A DNA stretch of 64,000 nucleotides from JAVEDQ01 sp963783105 (GTDB taxonomy: Bacteria > Actinomycetota > Actinomycetes > Frankiales > Frankiaceae), in NCBI GenBank assembly GCA_963783105.1, contig CAWAMI010000004.1, positions 310,001 through 374,000 on the forward strand, written 5' to 3'. The position numbers and the translations under genes were made by a program. A model generated the notes under the pieces. The model had not been told where the DNA came from and ran no database searches. It worked only from the letters and a program-made list of their open reading frames with translations. This document shows positions 45,359-54,909 of the stretch, one piece after another (position 1 is the stretch's first letter; every line of letters starts with the position of its first letter).

Positions 45359-48300
45359 TCCTTCTGCTCTCGCACGCCGACACCGAGCTGCTGGCGGCCG
45401 CGGGCTCGGGTACGGCACCGAGGGCGAGCTCGCCTACCGCGTCGCCAACCCGGCGCGGGTCGAGCCCGACGACCTACCCGGCCTGCTGTCCGGCGCGGAT
45501 GTCGTCGTCGTCCGGCTGCTCGGCGGCCGGTCGTCCTGGGAGGCCGGGCTCGACACCGTGCTGCGCTCCGGGCTCCCCGTGGTCGTCCTGGGCGGCGAGC
45601 CGACCCCCGACGCCGAGCTGCAGGCGCTGTCGACGGCCCCGGCCGGCGTGGTCACGGAATCGCTCGCCTACCTCGATCGAGGGCGGCACGGAGAACCTCG
45701 CCAACCTGGCGCGGTTCCTGTCCGACACCCTGCTGCTCACCGGCCACGGCTTCGCCCCGCCGGCGCCCGTGCCCGCGTTCGGCATCCGCGCCGGCCGGAC
45801 GCAGCTGCCGGACCGGCCGACGGTCGGCATCGTCTACTACCGCGCCCACGAGACGAGCGGCAACGCCGGCTTCGTCGACGCGCTGGCCGACGCGGTCGAG
45901 GCCGTCGGGGCGAACGCCCGGCCGGTGTTCAGCGGCTCCCTGCGCGGCGCCGGCGACGACTTCTACGCGCTGCTCGACGGCGTCGACGCCCTCGTCGTCA
46001 CCGTGCTGGCAGCAGGCGGGGCGCACGCCGCCAGCGCGACGGCCGGGGGTGACGACGAGGCGTGGGACGTCGGTGCCCTCGCGGCGCTGGACGTCCCGGT
46101 CCTGCAGGGGCTGTGCCTGACGTCGACCCGTGCGACCTGGGCCGAGTCCGACGCCGGCCTCGGCCCGATGGACGCGGCGATGCAGGTGGCGATCCCCGAG
46201 TTCGACGGCCGGATCGTCACGGTGCCGTTCTCGTTCAAGGAGGTCGGGGCCGACGGGCTGTCCCGCTACGCGGCCGACCCGGAGCGGGCGGCCCGCGTCG
46301 CCGGGCCTGGCCGTCAAGCACGCCCGGCTGCGGTCGGTGCCGAACGCGGAGAAGAAGATCGCGCTGGTGCTGTCGTCGTATCCGACGAAGCACGCCCGGG
46401 TCGGCAACGCGGTCGGGCTCGACACCCCGGCCAGCGCCATCTTCCTGCTGCAGGCGATGCGGGAGGCGGGCTACGACCTCGGCCCCGACGACCAGCTCCC
46501 GACCGACGGCGACACCCTCATCCACACGCTCATCGCGGCCGGCGGTCACGACGTGGAGTGGCTCACCGAACAGCAGCTCGCCAACGCCTCCGCGCGCGTC
46601 CCGCTCGCGGACTACCGGGCCTGGTTCGACGCGCTCCCCGCCGACCTGACCGACGGCATCCGCGAGCACTGGGGCGAGCCGCCCGGCTCGCTCTACGTCG
46701 ACGACTCCGCCGGGCAGCCGGAGATCGTGCTCGCCACCCTGCGGTTCGGCAACGTGCTGCTGATGATCCAGCCGCCGCGCGGCTTCGGCGAGAACCCGGT
46801 GGCGATCTACCACGACCCGGACCTGCCGCCCTCGCACCACTACCTCGCCGCCTACCGCTGGCTGGAGACGTCGTTCGGTGCCGACGCGGTCGTGCACCTC
46901 GGCAAGCACGGCACGCTCGAGTGGCTGCCCGGCAAGGGCCTCGGGCTCGGCCCGTCCGACGCCCCCGACGCGGTGCTCGGCGACCTCCCGCTGATCTACC
47001 CGTTCCTCGTCAACGACCCGGGCGAGGGCACGCAGGCCAAGCGGCGGGGCCACGCGACGATCGTCGACCACCTCGTGCCGCCGATGGCGCGCGCGGACTC
47101 CTACGGCGAGATGGCCAAGCTCGAGCAGCTGCTCGACGAGCACGCCAGCGTCGCGGCGATGGACCCGGGCAAGCTGCCGGCCATCCGCGCGCAGATCTGG
47201 ACCCTGCTGCAGGCCGCGCAGCTGCATTCCGACCTCGGCGTCACCGAGCGGCCGCCGGACGAGGAGTTCGACGACTTCCTGCTGCACGTCGACGGCTACC
47301 TGTGCGAGGTGAAGGACGTCCTCATCCGCGACGGCCTGCACATCCTCGGCCAGCCGCCGACCGGCGAGGCGCGCGTCAATCTCGTGCTCGCCGTGCTGCG
47401 GGCGGCGCAGGTGTGGGGCGGGACGTCGGGCGCCGTCCCGGGGCTGCGGAGCGCGCTCGGGCTGATCGAGGGATCGACGGCGCGTCTCGACGTCGACGGC
47501 GTCGAGGGCGTCGCGCAGGCGCTCGTCGAGGGCATGGAGAACGTCGGCTGGGACGCGGCCAAGGCGTCCGCCGTCGCGACCGACGTCCTCGGACGGGAGG
47601 CGCCGGAGGTCGTGCGCGTGCTGGAGTTCGGCGCCCGTGAGGTGGTCCCGCGGCTGGCGAGGACGACCGACGAGATCTCGAACGTCCTGCACGCCCTGGA
47701 CGGCGGCTACATCCCGGCCGGGCCCAGCGGCTCGCCCACCCGCGGCCTGGTCAACGTGCTGCCGACCGGCCGCAACTTCTACTCGGTCGACCCGAAGGCG
47801 ATCCCGTCCCGGCTCGCCTGGGAGGTCGGCACCGCGCTGGCCGACTCGCTGCTCGAGCGGCACCGGACCGACACGGGGGAGTGGCCGCAGTCGGTCGGGC
47901 TCACGGTGTGGGGGACGTCGGCAATGCGGACGTCCGGCGACGACCTCGCCGAGGTGCTCGCGCTGATCGGCTGCCGGCCCCGCTGGGACGACGCCTCGCG
48001 CCGGGTGGTCGGCGTCGACGTCGTGCCGCTCGAGGAGCTGGGCCGGCCGCGCATCGACGTCACGCTGCGGATCTCCGGCTTCTTCCGCGACGCCTTCCCG
48101 CACGTCGTCGCAATGCTCGACGACGCGATCTGCACCGTCGCCGGGCTGGACGAGCCGGCGGAGTCGAACTTCCTGCGGGCGCACGCGCTCGCGGACCTGG
48201 AGGCGGCGCTCGGAGGCGGAGCCGACCGTGAGGCAGCATGGCGGCGCTCGACGACCCGCATCTTCGGCTCCAAGCCCGGCGCGTACGGCGCCGGCCTGCT

Positions 48301-48973
48301 GCCGCTGATCGACGCCGGCAACTGGCGCGGCGACGCCGACCTCGCCGAGGTCTACGCCGTCTGGGGCGGCTACGCCTACGGCCGCGGGCTGGACGGGCGG
48401 GAGGCCCGGCCGGACATGGAGAACGCGTTCCGCCGCATCAGCGTCGCCGCGAAGAACCAGGACACCCGCGAGCACGACCTCGTCGACTCCGACGACTACT
48501 TCCAGTACCACGGCGGCATGGTCGCGATGGTCCGGTCGCTGACCGGCTCCGATCCGGCGGCCTACGTCGGCGACTCGGCGACGCCGGATGCGGTGAAGAC
48601 CCGGTCGTTGAAGGAGGAGACGAACCGCGTCTTCCGCGCCCGCGTGGTCAACCCCCGCTGGATCGCCGCGATGCAGCGGCACGGCTACAAGGGCGCGTTC
48701 GAGCTCGCCGCCACCGTCGACTACCTGTTCGGCTACGACGCGACCACCGGCGTCGTCGACGACTGGCAGTACGAGAAGCTCGCCGCCTCCTACGTCTTCG
48801 ACCCGACGGTGCGCGAGTTCCTCGAGAAGTCGAACCCGTGGGCGCTGCGCGGAATCTCGGAGCGGCTGCTGGAGGCGGCCGACCGCGGGCTGTGGGCCGA
48901 GCCCGGGGCGGAGACGCTCGATCAGCTGAAGGCGGCCTACCTGCAATCCGAGGGTGACCTCGAGGGCCGCTGA
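45355..48973 (+). pseudogene. cobN: Cobaltochelatase subunit CobN, interrupted by three frameshifts in the first kilobase
   Basis: The ATG overlaps the cobQ stop (ATGA). Reading runs in frame 1 (MILLLSHADTELLA), shifts by -1 near 45398 to give YRVANPARVEPDDLPG, by +1 near 45676 to give EGGTENLANLARFLSD, and by +1 near 46306 to give VKHARLRSVPNAEKKIALV. From there about 890 residues are intact to 48973, including HLGKHGTLEWLPGKG and RIFGSKPGAYGAGL, classic CobN motifs. CobN inserts Co(II) into hydrogenobyrinate diamide with an ATPase partner. Length and motifs are normal apart from the breaks. Confidence 0.9.
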
Positions 48974-49010
48974 TGGGCGCTCCGGCAGCCGGTGCGACCG
49001 CGAGCGCGAC

Positions 49011-49112
49011 ATGGAGGCCCAGCGGACGGCTGTCCTCCGGACGAGCGGCGTCCTCGGCGGAGCCTACGAACCGGGTTACCTGGAGCGGCTCCGTAACGAC
49101 TGGCCGCCGTGA
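49011..49112 (+). CDS. Short antitoxin-like peptide upstream of the PIN gene
   Basis: An ATG at 49011 opens 33 codons ending AYEPGYLERLRNDWPP, a C-terminal pattern (Tyr-Glu-Pro-Gly-Tyr, then Arg and Trp-Pro) resembling VapB-type antitoxin tails. Its TGA overlaps the GTG of the PIN-domain gene (49109-49112), the usual toxin-antitoxin arrangement. It may be complete or a remnant of a longer antitoxin. Confidence 0.45.
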   Translation: MEAQRTAVLRTSGVLGGAYEPGYLERLRNDWPP

Positions 49113-49493
49113 TCGTCCTTGACGCGAGCGTCCTCATTGCCCATCTCGACCCCGCCGACACGCTGCACACCCCGGGCCACGGATCTTCTTCTGAAACTGG
49201 CACCGGAGCCGCTGGCCTGCAGCGTTGTCACGCTTGCGGAGGTGCTCGTCGGTCCCGTACGAGCGGGGCTCCGAACCCTTGCAGCGCAGGCGATCGAGGA
49301 CCTCGGCGTATCGGTTGCACCGCTCGACGGTGCGGCGGCTGAGCGGCTCGCTGTGCTGCGGACCGAGACGGGCCTGTGCCTACCCGACTGCTGCGTCCTG
49401 CTGGCGGCCGAGCAGTTGAAGGCAGCGGTCGCCACCTTCGATGAGCGGCTCAGGCGGAGTGCGTCCGGCCGGGACCTGCCCCTGGCGGACTGA
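49109..49493 (+). pseudogene. VapC-like PIN-domain toxin, frameshifted
   Basis: Frame 2 gives VIVLDASVLIAHLDPADTLH (first PIN aspartate, Asp5). After about 49171 the sense continues in frame 0 as ATDLLLKLAPEPLACSVVTL, with AEVLVG, then LCLPDCCVLLAAE and VATFDERL holding the other acidic residues. One extra C in the run at 49171-49173 explains the shift. Together the parts make a PIN nuclease of about 127 residues, the VapC size. It lies between cobN and a flavodoxin gene. Confidence 0.7.
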
Positions 49494-49759
49494 GTGCGCT
49501 GCTTCCGTCACCGGAGGCGCCGTCCGAACAGGCTCGCCTGATCGGGTGTGCCGAGGGCGAGTCGGGCCTGCAGGACGTCCACACCTCTTCGTGTGTTGCT
49601 TGCGGCAGGGGGTTGGTCCGGCACCCGACACCTGAGCTGGTGTGCGCGGGCCTGGGGCCGGGTGAGCCCACAACACCCGAGCAACGACCTTGCGTCGAGG
49701 GGCCCGGACGATCACAGTGCCAGCGCCATCGTCCCGTTTCCCGATCGAGGTAGCCCGGC

Positions 49760-50515
49760 ATGAGCGAGTTCCCGACCATTCCGCGTCCCGCCGGCGAGCA
49801 CACCCGGCTGCGGGACTACGGGCACCTGCGCGCGCTGTTCATCAACGCCACACTCAAGCGGAGCCCGGAGCCGTCGAACACCGACGGCCTGCTCGACCGG
49901 GCCGCTGCCGTGATGTCGTCCGCGGGCGTCTCCGTCGAACGGCTGCGGGCCGCCGACCACGACATCGCGACCGGCGTCTACCCGGACATGCGCGACCACG
50001 GCGCCGCGAGCGACGAATGGCCCGAGATCTACGAGCGCGTGATGGCGGCCGACATCCTCGTGCTCGCGGGTCCGATCTGGCTCGGCGACAACTCGTCGGT
50101 GATGAAGCGGGTCATCGAGCGGCTCTACGCCTGCTCGCACCTGCTGAACGAGGACGGCCAGTACGCCTACTACGGGCGGGCCGGCGGCTGCGTCATCACC
50201 GGCAACGAGGACGGCGTCAAGCACTGCGCGATGAACGTGCTCTACAGCCTGCAGCACCTCGGCTACGTCATCCCGCCGCAGGCCGACGCCGGGTGGATCG
50301 GTGAGGCCGGACCCGGGCCGTCCTACCTCGACCCCGGCTCCGGCGGGCCGGAGAACGAGTTCACGAACCGGAACACGACGTTCATGGCGTGGAACCTGAT
50401 GCACCTCGCCGCGATGCTCCGCGCGGCGGGCGGCATCCCGGCGGTGGGCAACTCCCGGCTGGCCTGGGACGCGGGCACGCGCCCCGAGTTCGCGAATCCC
50501 GAATACCGCAGCTGA
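49760..50515 (+). CDS. Flavodoxin-fold NAD(P)H-dependent oxidoreductase
   Basis: 251 residues. ALFINATLKRSPEPSNTDGL near 29-48 is the FMN-phosphate loop, and ADILVLAGPIWLGDNSSVMK near 96-116 is the isoalloxazine loop of the NADPH-dependent FMN-reductase/flavodoxin-like family. It lies directly upstream of the B12-riboswitch unit, but no cobalamin role is established. The 265 bp before it (49494-49759) show nothing recognisable. Confidence 0.83.
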   Translation: MSEFPTIPRPAGEHTRLRDYGHLRALFINATLKRSPEPSNTDGLLDRAAAVMSSAGVSVERLRAADHDIATGVYPDMRDHGAASDEWPEIYERVMAADILVLAGPIWLGDNSSVMKRVIERLYACSHLLNEDGQYAYYGRAGGCVITGNEDGVKHCAMNVLYSLQHLGYVIPPQADAGWIGEAGPGPSYLDPGSGGPENEFTNRNTTFMAWNLMHLAAMLRAAGGIPAVGNSRLAWDAGTRPEFANPEYRS

Positions 50516-50635
50516 CCCGTTCTCAGCCGCCCGCCGGGACGGTCGCGGTGCGACCGGCGGGGGACCGGGGCCCCTCCCGACGTGATCGTCGCCTCCACCG
50601 GGCGCTACGGGCTGCTCGGCCGGGCCATCGCTCCC

Positions 50636-50760
50636 GCGGTTGTGACAGGATGCAGCGGACGGACAGGGAGGAAGCCGGTGCGAATCCGGCGCGGTCCCGC
50701 CACTGTCACCGCCTCCGCTGCCCCCGAAGCGGAGCGGAAGCCAGGAACTCCTCCCGTCGC
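50636..50760 (+). promoter_or_regulatory. Cobalamin (AdoCbl) riboswitch
   Basis: The conserved B12-riboswitch core is readable: GGAAGCCGGTGCGAATCCGG-type segment at 50669-50690, then GCGGTCCCGCCACTGT at 50690-50705 and GGAAGCCAGGAAC at 50736-50748. It lies 82 bp upstream of the chelatase gene on the same strand. It should lower expression of the chlID-cobT unit when adenosylcobalamin is plentiful. Confidence 0.93.
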
Positions 50761-50787
50761 TCGGCCGACCAGGGCGTGGACACCCAA

Positions 50788-50845
50788 GGGAGGTTCCTCC
50801 GTGAACCGTGCGCGCGTGCGTTCCGACCTGCCCGGAGCGTCGTGA
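50788..50845 (+). CDS. 14-codon leader peptide with strong ribosome site, coupled to the chelatase gene
   Basis: GGGAGG at 50788-50793 precedes a GTG at 50801 by 7 bases. The peptide VNRARVRSDLPGAS ends at TGA 50843-50845, overlapping the chelatase GTG (GTGA). The ribosome site can pair with CTCCTCCC at 50748-50755 at the end of the riboswitch, which suggests translational gating. This is inferred from spacing and complementarity only. The CDS proper is 50801-50845. Confidence 0.42.
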
Positions 50846-52899
50846 CCACCTACCCGTTCTCCGCGGTTGTCGGCATGGACGATCTGAAGCTCGCGCTGCT
50901 GGTCAACGCCGTGAGCCCGGCCGTCGGCGGCGTGCTGCTGCGCGGCGAGAAGGGCACCGCGAAGTCGACGGTGGTGCGCGGTCTGTCCGCGCTGTTGCCG
51001 CCTGTCCGGGTCGTGATCGACTGCCGCTTCTCCTGCGACCCCTACAACCCGGACCCCGCCTGCCCGGACGGGCCGCACGCACCCGACGCCACGTACCCCG
51101 ACGCCACGTACAGGGAGCGGCCGGCGCGCCTGGTCGAACTGCCCGTCGGGGCCAGCGAGGACCGGGTCGTCGGCTCGCTCGACCTCGAGCGGGCGCTCGG
51201 CTCGGGCGTGAAGGCCTACGAGCCCGGTCTGCTCGCGCAGGCCCACCGCGGCGTGCTCTACGTCGACGAGGTCAACCTGCTGCACGACCACCTCGTCGAC
51301 CTGTTGCTCGACGCCGCCGCGCTCGGCACCTCCTACGTGGAGCGCGAGGGCGTGTCGGTGCGGCACGCGGCCCGGTTCCTGCTCGTCGGGACGATGAACC
51401 CCGAGGAGGGGGAGCTCCGGCCGCAGCTGCTCGACCGGTTCGGGCTCACGGTCGAGGTCAGCGCGACCCGGGATCCGGCGGAGCGGGCCGAGGTGGTCCG
51501 CCGCCGCCTCGCCTACGAGGACGACCCGGACGCCTTCGCCGCCGAGTGGCGGGAGGCCGACGCCGAGCTCGCCGCCCGGATCGCGGCCGCGCAGGAGCTG
51601 CTTCCGAAGGTCGTGCTGAGCGACGCGGCCCTCCGGCAGGTCACCAGCGTCTGCGCCGCCTTCGAGGTCGACGGCCTGCGTGCCGACCTCGTGACCGCAC
51701 GCGCCGCCGTCGCCCTGGCGGCGTGGGCGGGGCGGGACCGGGTCACCGCCGAGGACGTCCGGCAGGCGGCGAGGCTGGCGCTGCCGCACCGCCGGCGCCG
51801 CAACCCCTTCGACGCGCCGGGACTGGACGATCAGCAGCTCGAGCAGGCCCTCGACGATGCCGGCGCCGATGCGGACGGCGACGAGGACCCGTCCGGCCCG
51901 GACGATCCCGGCGGCCCGGACGATCCCGGCGGCCCGGACGATCCCGGCCCGGACGGCGGAGGCGGCGGGGGCGGCGTCCCCGAGCCGGAGTCGTCCGTCG
52001 ATGGCCCGTCGGACGCCGGTGCCCAGCCGCAGGACACGACGGGGGCGCCGGGACCGGCCCCCGCACCGCAGACCGTGGGCGCCGCCGACCCGTACCGGGT
52101 GCGGACGCTGTCCGCGCAGCAGGTCGGGGTCGACGCGCCCTCCGGACGCCGCGGCCGGAGTACCGGAACCACCGGGCGGACCGTCGGCGCCCGTCGTCCC
52201 GAGGGTCGCGTCGGATCGCTCCACCTGGCCGCGACTCTCGCCGCCGCGGCGCCGCACCAGCTCGACCGCGGGCGCCGGGGGCCCGGCCTGTTGCTCCGCC
52301 GCCACGACTTCCGCGAGGCGGTGCGCGAGGGCCGGGAGAGCAACCTGGTGCTGTTCGTCGTCGACGCCTCGGGGTCGATGGCGGCCCGCGAGCGGATGCG
52401 CGCGGTGAAGGGCGCCGTGCTGTCGCTGCTCCTCGACGCCTACCAGCGGCGGGACAAGGTCGGGCTGATCAGCTTCGCGGGGAGCGAGGCCGACCTCCTG
52501 CTCCCGCCGACGTCCAGCGTCGACGTCGGCGCCGCCCGGCTGGAGAGCATGCCGACCGGCGGCCGCACCCCGCTCGCCGCCGGGCTGCTGCGGGCCGCTG
52601 CCGTGCTGCGGGTCGAGCGGCTGCGCGACGCCACCCGTCGCCCGCTCGTCGTGCTCCTCACCGATGGGAGGGCCACCGCCGGCTCGTCCGCAGGCCCGTC
52701 GGACGCCTACAACGACGCGCTGCGGGCGGCCGCCCGGCTGTACGGGACGTCCGGCGTCCTGATCGACTGCGAGAGCGGGCCGGTGCGGCTCGGGCTGTCC
52801 GGCGCGCTCGCCACCGCGATGGGTGCCGAGATGCTCCGTCTCGAGGAGCTGGCCGCGGAACCGCTGGCCGGCCTGGTCCGCGATCGACGGGCGGCGTAG
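50842..52899 (+). CDS. Fused ChlI/ChlD-type chelatase AAA+ and VWA protein, partner of CobN
   Basis: 685 residues from a GTG. The AAA+ half carries Walker A GEKGTAKST at 35-43, Walker B VLYVDEVNLL and GTMNPEEGELRPQLLDRFG. An acidic Pro/Gly-rich linker (about 335-420) with tandem DDPGGP repeats leads to a VWA domain with MIDAS DASGS near 508. In actinobacteria lacking CobS/CobT chelatase subunits, this fused protein is the expected ATPase partner of CobN. It is the first gene of the riboswitch-controlled unit. Confidence 0.9.
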   Translation: MTTYPFSAVVGMDDLKLALLVNAVSPAVGGVLLRGEKGTAKSTVVRGLSALLPPVRVVIDCRFSCDPYNPDPACPDGPHAPDATYPDATYRERPARLVELPVGASEDRVVGSLDLERALGSGVKAYEPGLLAQAHRGVLYVDEVNLLHDHLVDLLLDAAALGTSYVEREGVSVRHAARFLLVGTMNPEEGELRPQLLDRFGLTVEVSATRDPAERAEVVRRRLAYEDDPDAFAAEWREADAELAARIAAAQELLPKVVLSDAALRQVTSVCAAFEVDGLRADLVTARAAVALAAWAGRDRVTAEDVRQAARLALPHRRRRNPFDAPGLDDQQLEQALDDAGADADGDEDPSGPDDPGGPDDPGGPDDPGPDGGGGGGGVPEPESSVDGPSDAGAQPQDTTGAPGPAPAPQTVGAADPYRVRTLSAQQVGVDAPSGRRGRSTGTTGRTVGARRPEGRVGSLHLAATLAAAAPHQLDRGRRGPGLLLRRHDFREAVREGRESNLVLFVVDASGSMAARERMRAVKGAVLSLLLDAYQRRDKVGLISFAGSEADLLLPPTSSVDVGAARLESMPTGGRTPLAAGLLRAAAVLRVERLRDATRRPLVVLLTDGRATAGSSAGPSDAYNDALRAAARLYGTSGVLIDCESGPVRLGLSGALATAMGAEMLRLEELAAEPLAGLVRDRRAA
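51897..51955 (+). repeat. 18-bp tandem repeat inside the chelatase linker
   Basis: About three tandem units of GACGATCCCGGCGGCCCG encode Asp-Asp-Pro-Gly-Gly-Pro. The repeat lies in the disordered linker between the AAA+ and VWA domains and may vary in copy number between strains. Confidence 0.75.
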
Positions 52900-52931
52900 C
52901 GCGTCATGCCACCCATGCCGGAGGCATGCTG

Positions 52932-53540
52932 ATGCCACAGGGACAGCCCGCCGTCGTCCCGGACGACGGCCTCACCACGCGCCAGCGTCGCGACCGCGCG
53001 CTGCTGATCGTGCACACCGGCGTCGGCAAGGGGAAGTCGACCGCCGCCTTCGGTCTCGCGCTGCGCGGCTGGGCGCAGGGCTGGCCGATCGGCGTCTTCC
53101 AGTTCGTGAAGTCGGCGAAGTGGCGGGTCGGCGAGGAGAAGGCGCTCAAGGCCCTCGGCGCGCTGCACGACTCGACCGGCGAGGGCGGGCCCGTCACCTG
53201 GAACAAGATGGGCGAGGGCTGGTCCTGGGTGCAGCGCACGATCGAGGACAGCGCCGACGCGGCCCGCGAGGGGTGGGAGCAGGTCAAGCGCGAGCTCGCC
53301 GCCGAGACCTACCGGCTCTACGTGCTCGACGAGTTCACCTACCCGATGAAGTGGGGCTGGGTCGATCCGGATGAGGTCGTCTCGGTGCTCCGGACCCGGC
53401 CCGGCCGCCAGCACGTCGTCATCACCGGCCGCGACGCCGCCCCGGCGCTGATCGAGGCCGCCGACCTCGTCACCGAGATGGGCAAGGTCAAGCACCCGAT
53501 GGACGCCGGCCAGAAGGGGCAGCGGGGGATCGAATGGTGA
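52932..53540 (+). CDS. cobO: Cob(I)yrinic acid a,c-diamide adenosyltransferase CobO
   Basis: 202 residues from the ATG at 52932, which is 8 bases after GGAGG; the ATG at 52926 is too close to it. The P-loop is HTGVGKGKSTAAFG, and VFQFVKSAKW, YVLDEFTYPMKWGWVD and VITGRDAAPALIEAADLVTEM are the CobA/CobO core. It transfers the adenosyl group of ATP to Co(I). Confidence 0.95.
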   Translation: MPQGQPAVVPDDGLTTRQRRDRALLIVHTGVGKGKSTAAFGLALRGWAQGWPIGVFQFVKSAKWRVGEEKALKALGALHDSTGEGGPVTWNKMGEGWSWVQRTIEDSADAAREGWEQVKRELAAETYRLYVLDEFTYPMKWGWVDPDEVVSVLRTRPGRQHVVITGRDAAPALIEAADLVTEMGKVKHPMDAGQKGQRGIEW

Positions 53541-53565
53541 GGGGACGACTCCGGGGCGGTACCGC

Positions 53566-54909
53566 GTGGTGACCGTGCCCCGCCTCGTCGTCGCCGCCCC
53601 GGCGTCCGGCACCGGGAAGACGACGATCGCCACCGGCCTCGTCGCGGCGCTCGCCGCCCGCGGCACGAAGGTCGCCCCGTTCAAGGTCGGGCCCGACTAC
53701 ATCGACCCCGGCTACGCCGCCCTCGCGGCCGGCCGGGTCGGTCGCAACCTCGACCCGTTCCTCGTCGGCGAGGACCGGATCGCGCCGCTGTTCGCCGCCG
53801 GCTCGGCGGGGGCCGATCTCGCGATCGTCGAGGGCGTGATGGGCCTGTTCGACGGCCGCGGCACGAGCGACGAGGCCTCGACCGCGCACGTCGCCCGCCT
53901 GCTCGACGCGCCGGTGCTGCTCGTGGTCGACGCGACCGGGCAGTCCCGCTCCGTCGCGGCGCTCGTCTCCGGCTTCGCCGCCTTCGACCGGCGCATCCGC
54001 ATCGGCGGGGTCCTGCTCAACCGGGTCGGCTCGGACCGGCACGAGGCGCTGCTCCGTGAGGCGCTCGCCGACGTCGGCGTGCCGGTGGTCGGGGCGCTGC
54101 ACCGCGACGACGCCATCGAGACGCCGAGCCGCCACCTCGGGCTCGTGCCGGTCGCCGAGCGCAGCCCGGAGGCAGCGGCCACGGTCGCCCGTCTCGGCGA
54201 ACTCGTCGGACGCGGCGTCGACCTCGACGCGGTCACCGCGCTGGCCCGATCCGCCCCGCAGCTGACGACGCGGCCGTGGTCGGCCGCCGACGAGGTCGGG
54301 CCGCCGGTCGCCGGCCGCCCCCGCATCGCGGTCGCCGGCGGCAGCGCCTTCACCTTCTCCTACGCCGAACACGCCGAGCTGCTGACCGCGGCGGGCGCCG
54401 AGGTGGTGACCGTCGACCCGCTGGTCGACGAGACCCTGCCGCCCGACGTCCGCGGGCTCGTGATCGGCGGCGGGTTCCCGGAGGTCTACGCGGAACAGCT
54501 GTCCACCAACGAGCGGCTGCGCCGGGACGTCGCCGCACTGGCCGGACGCGGCGCCCCGATCGCCGCCGAATGCGCCGGGCTGCTCTACCTGGCCCGGGAC
54601 CTCGACGGCCTGCCGATGTGCGGCGTCCTGCCGACGTCCGCGCGGATGACGGGACGGCTCACCCTCGGCTACCGCGAGGCGGAAGGCCTCGGCTGGCCGT
54701 TCGCCGACCGGCCGGTCCGCGGGCACGAGTTCCACCGCACCGCCACCGATCCGGGCTCCGGGGAGACGCCCGCCTTCTGCGTGCAGGGGCGGCCCGAGGG
54801 CTTCGTGCAGGGGCGCGTCCACGCGTCCTACCTGCACCTGCACTGGGCCGGGGTGCCGCAGATGGCCCGGGAGCTCGTACGTGTCAGCCAGGAGTCGGGA
54901 TGCGGCTGA
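53566..54909 (+). CDS. cobB: Cobyrinate a,c-diamide synthase CobB/CbiA
   Basis: 447 residues from a GTG (a second GTG is the next codon). The N-terminal synthetase domain shows APASGTGKTT at 11-20, PFKVGPDYIDPGY and VEGVMGLFDG. The C-terminal class I amidotransferase has its Cys in AAECAGLLYLA and a His-rich end (VHASYLHLHW). It amidates carboxylates a and c of (hydrogeno)cobyrinate. Its last 10 bp overlap cobI. Confidence 0.94.
   Translation: MVTVPRLVVAAPASGTGKTTIATGLVAALAARGTKVAPFKVGPDYIDPGYAALAAGRVGRNLDPFLVGEDRIAPLFAAGSAGADLAIVEGVMGLFDGRGTSDEASTAHVARLLDAPVLLVVDATGQSRSVAALVSGFAAFDRRIRIGGVLLNRVGSDRHEALLREALADVGVPVVGALHRDDAIETPSRHLGLVPVAERSPEAAATVARLGELVGRGVDLDAVTALARSAPQLTTRPWSAADEVGPPVAGRPRIAVAGGSAFTFSYAEHAELLTAAGAEVVTVDPLVDETLPPDVRGLVIGGGFPEVYAEQLSTNERLRRDVAALAGRGAPIAAECAGLLYLARDLDGLPMCGVLPTSARMTGRLTLGYREAEGLGWPFADRPVRGHEFHRTATDPGSGETPAFCVQGRPEGFVQGRVHASYLHLHWAGVPQMARELVRVSQESGCG

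Noticed and set aside
44190..46310. Programmed ribosomal frameshifting in cobQ and cobN
   Set aside because: Four shifts of mixed sign in ordinary GC contexts with no slippery heptamer or consistent downstream hairpin.
46235..49012. 925-residue minus-strand open frame opposite cobN
   Set aside because: Very GC-rich antisense frame; low-complexity Arg/Leu/Val content and all recognisable motifs are on the plus strand.
50582..50845. 87-residue open frame running through the riboswitch
   Set aside because: Open only by chance across structured RNA; only its last 14 codons have a ribosome site.
50605..52938. 777-residue minus-strand open frame opposite the chelatase gene
   Set aside because: Antisense shadow; the plus strand has the AAA+ and VWA motifs plus the riboswitch.
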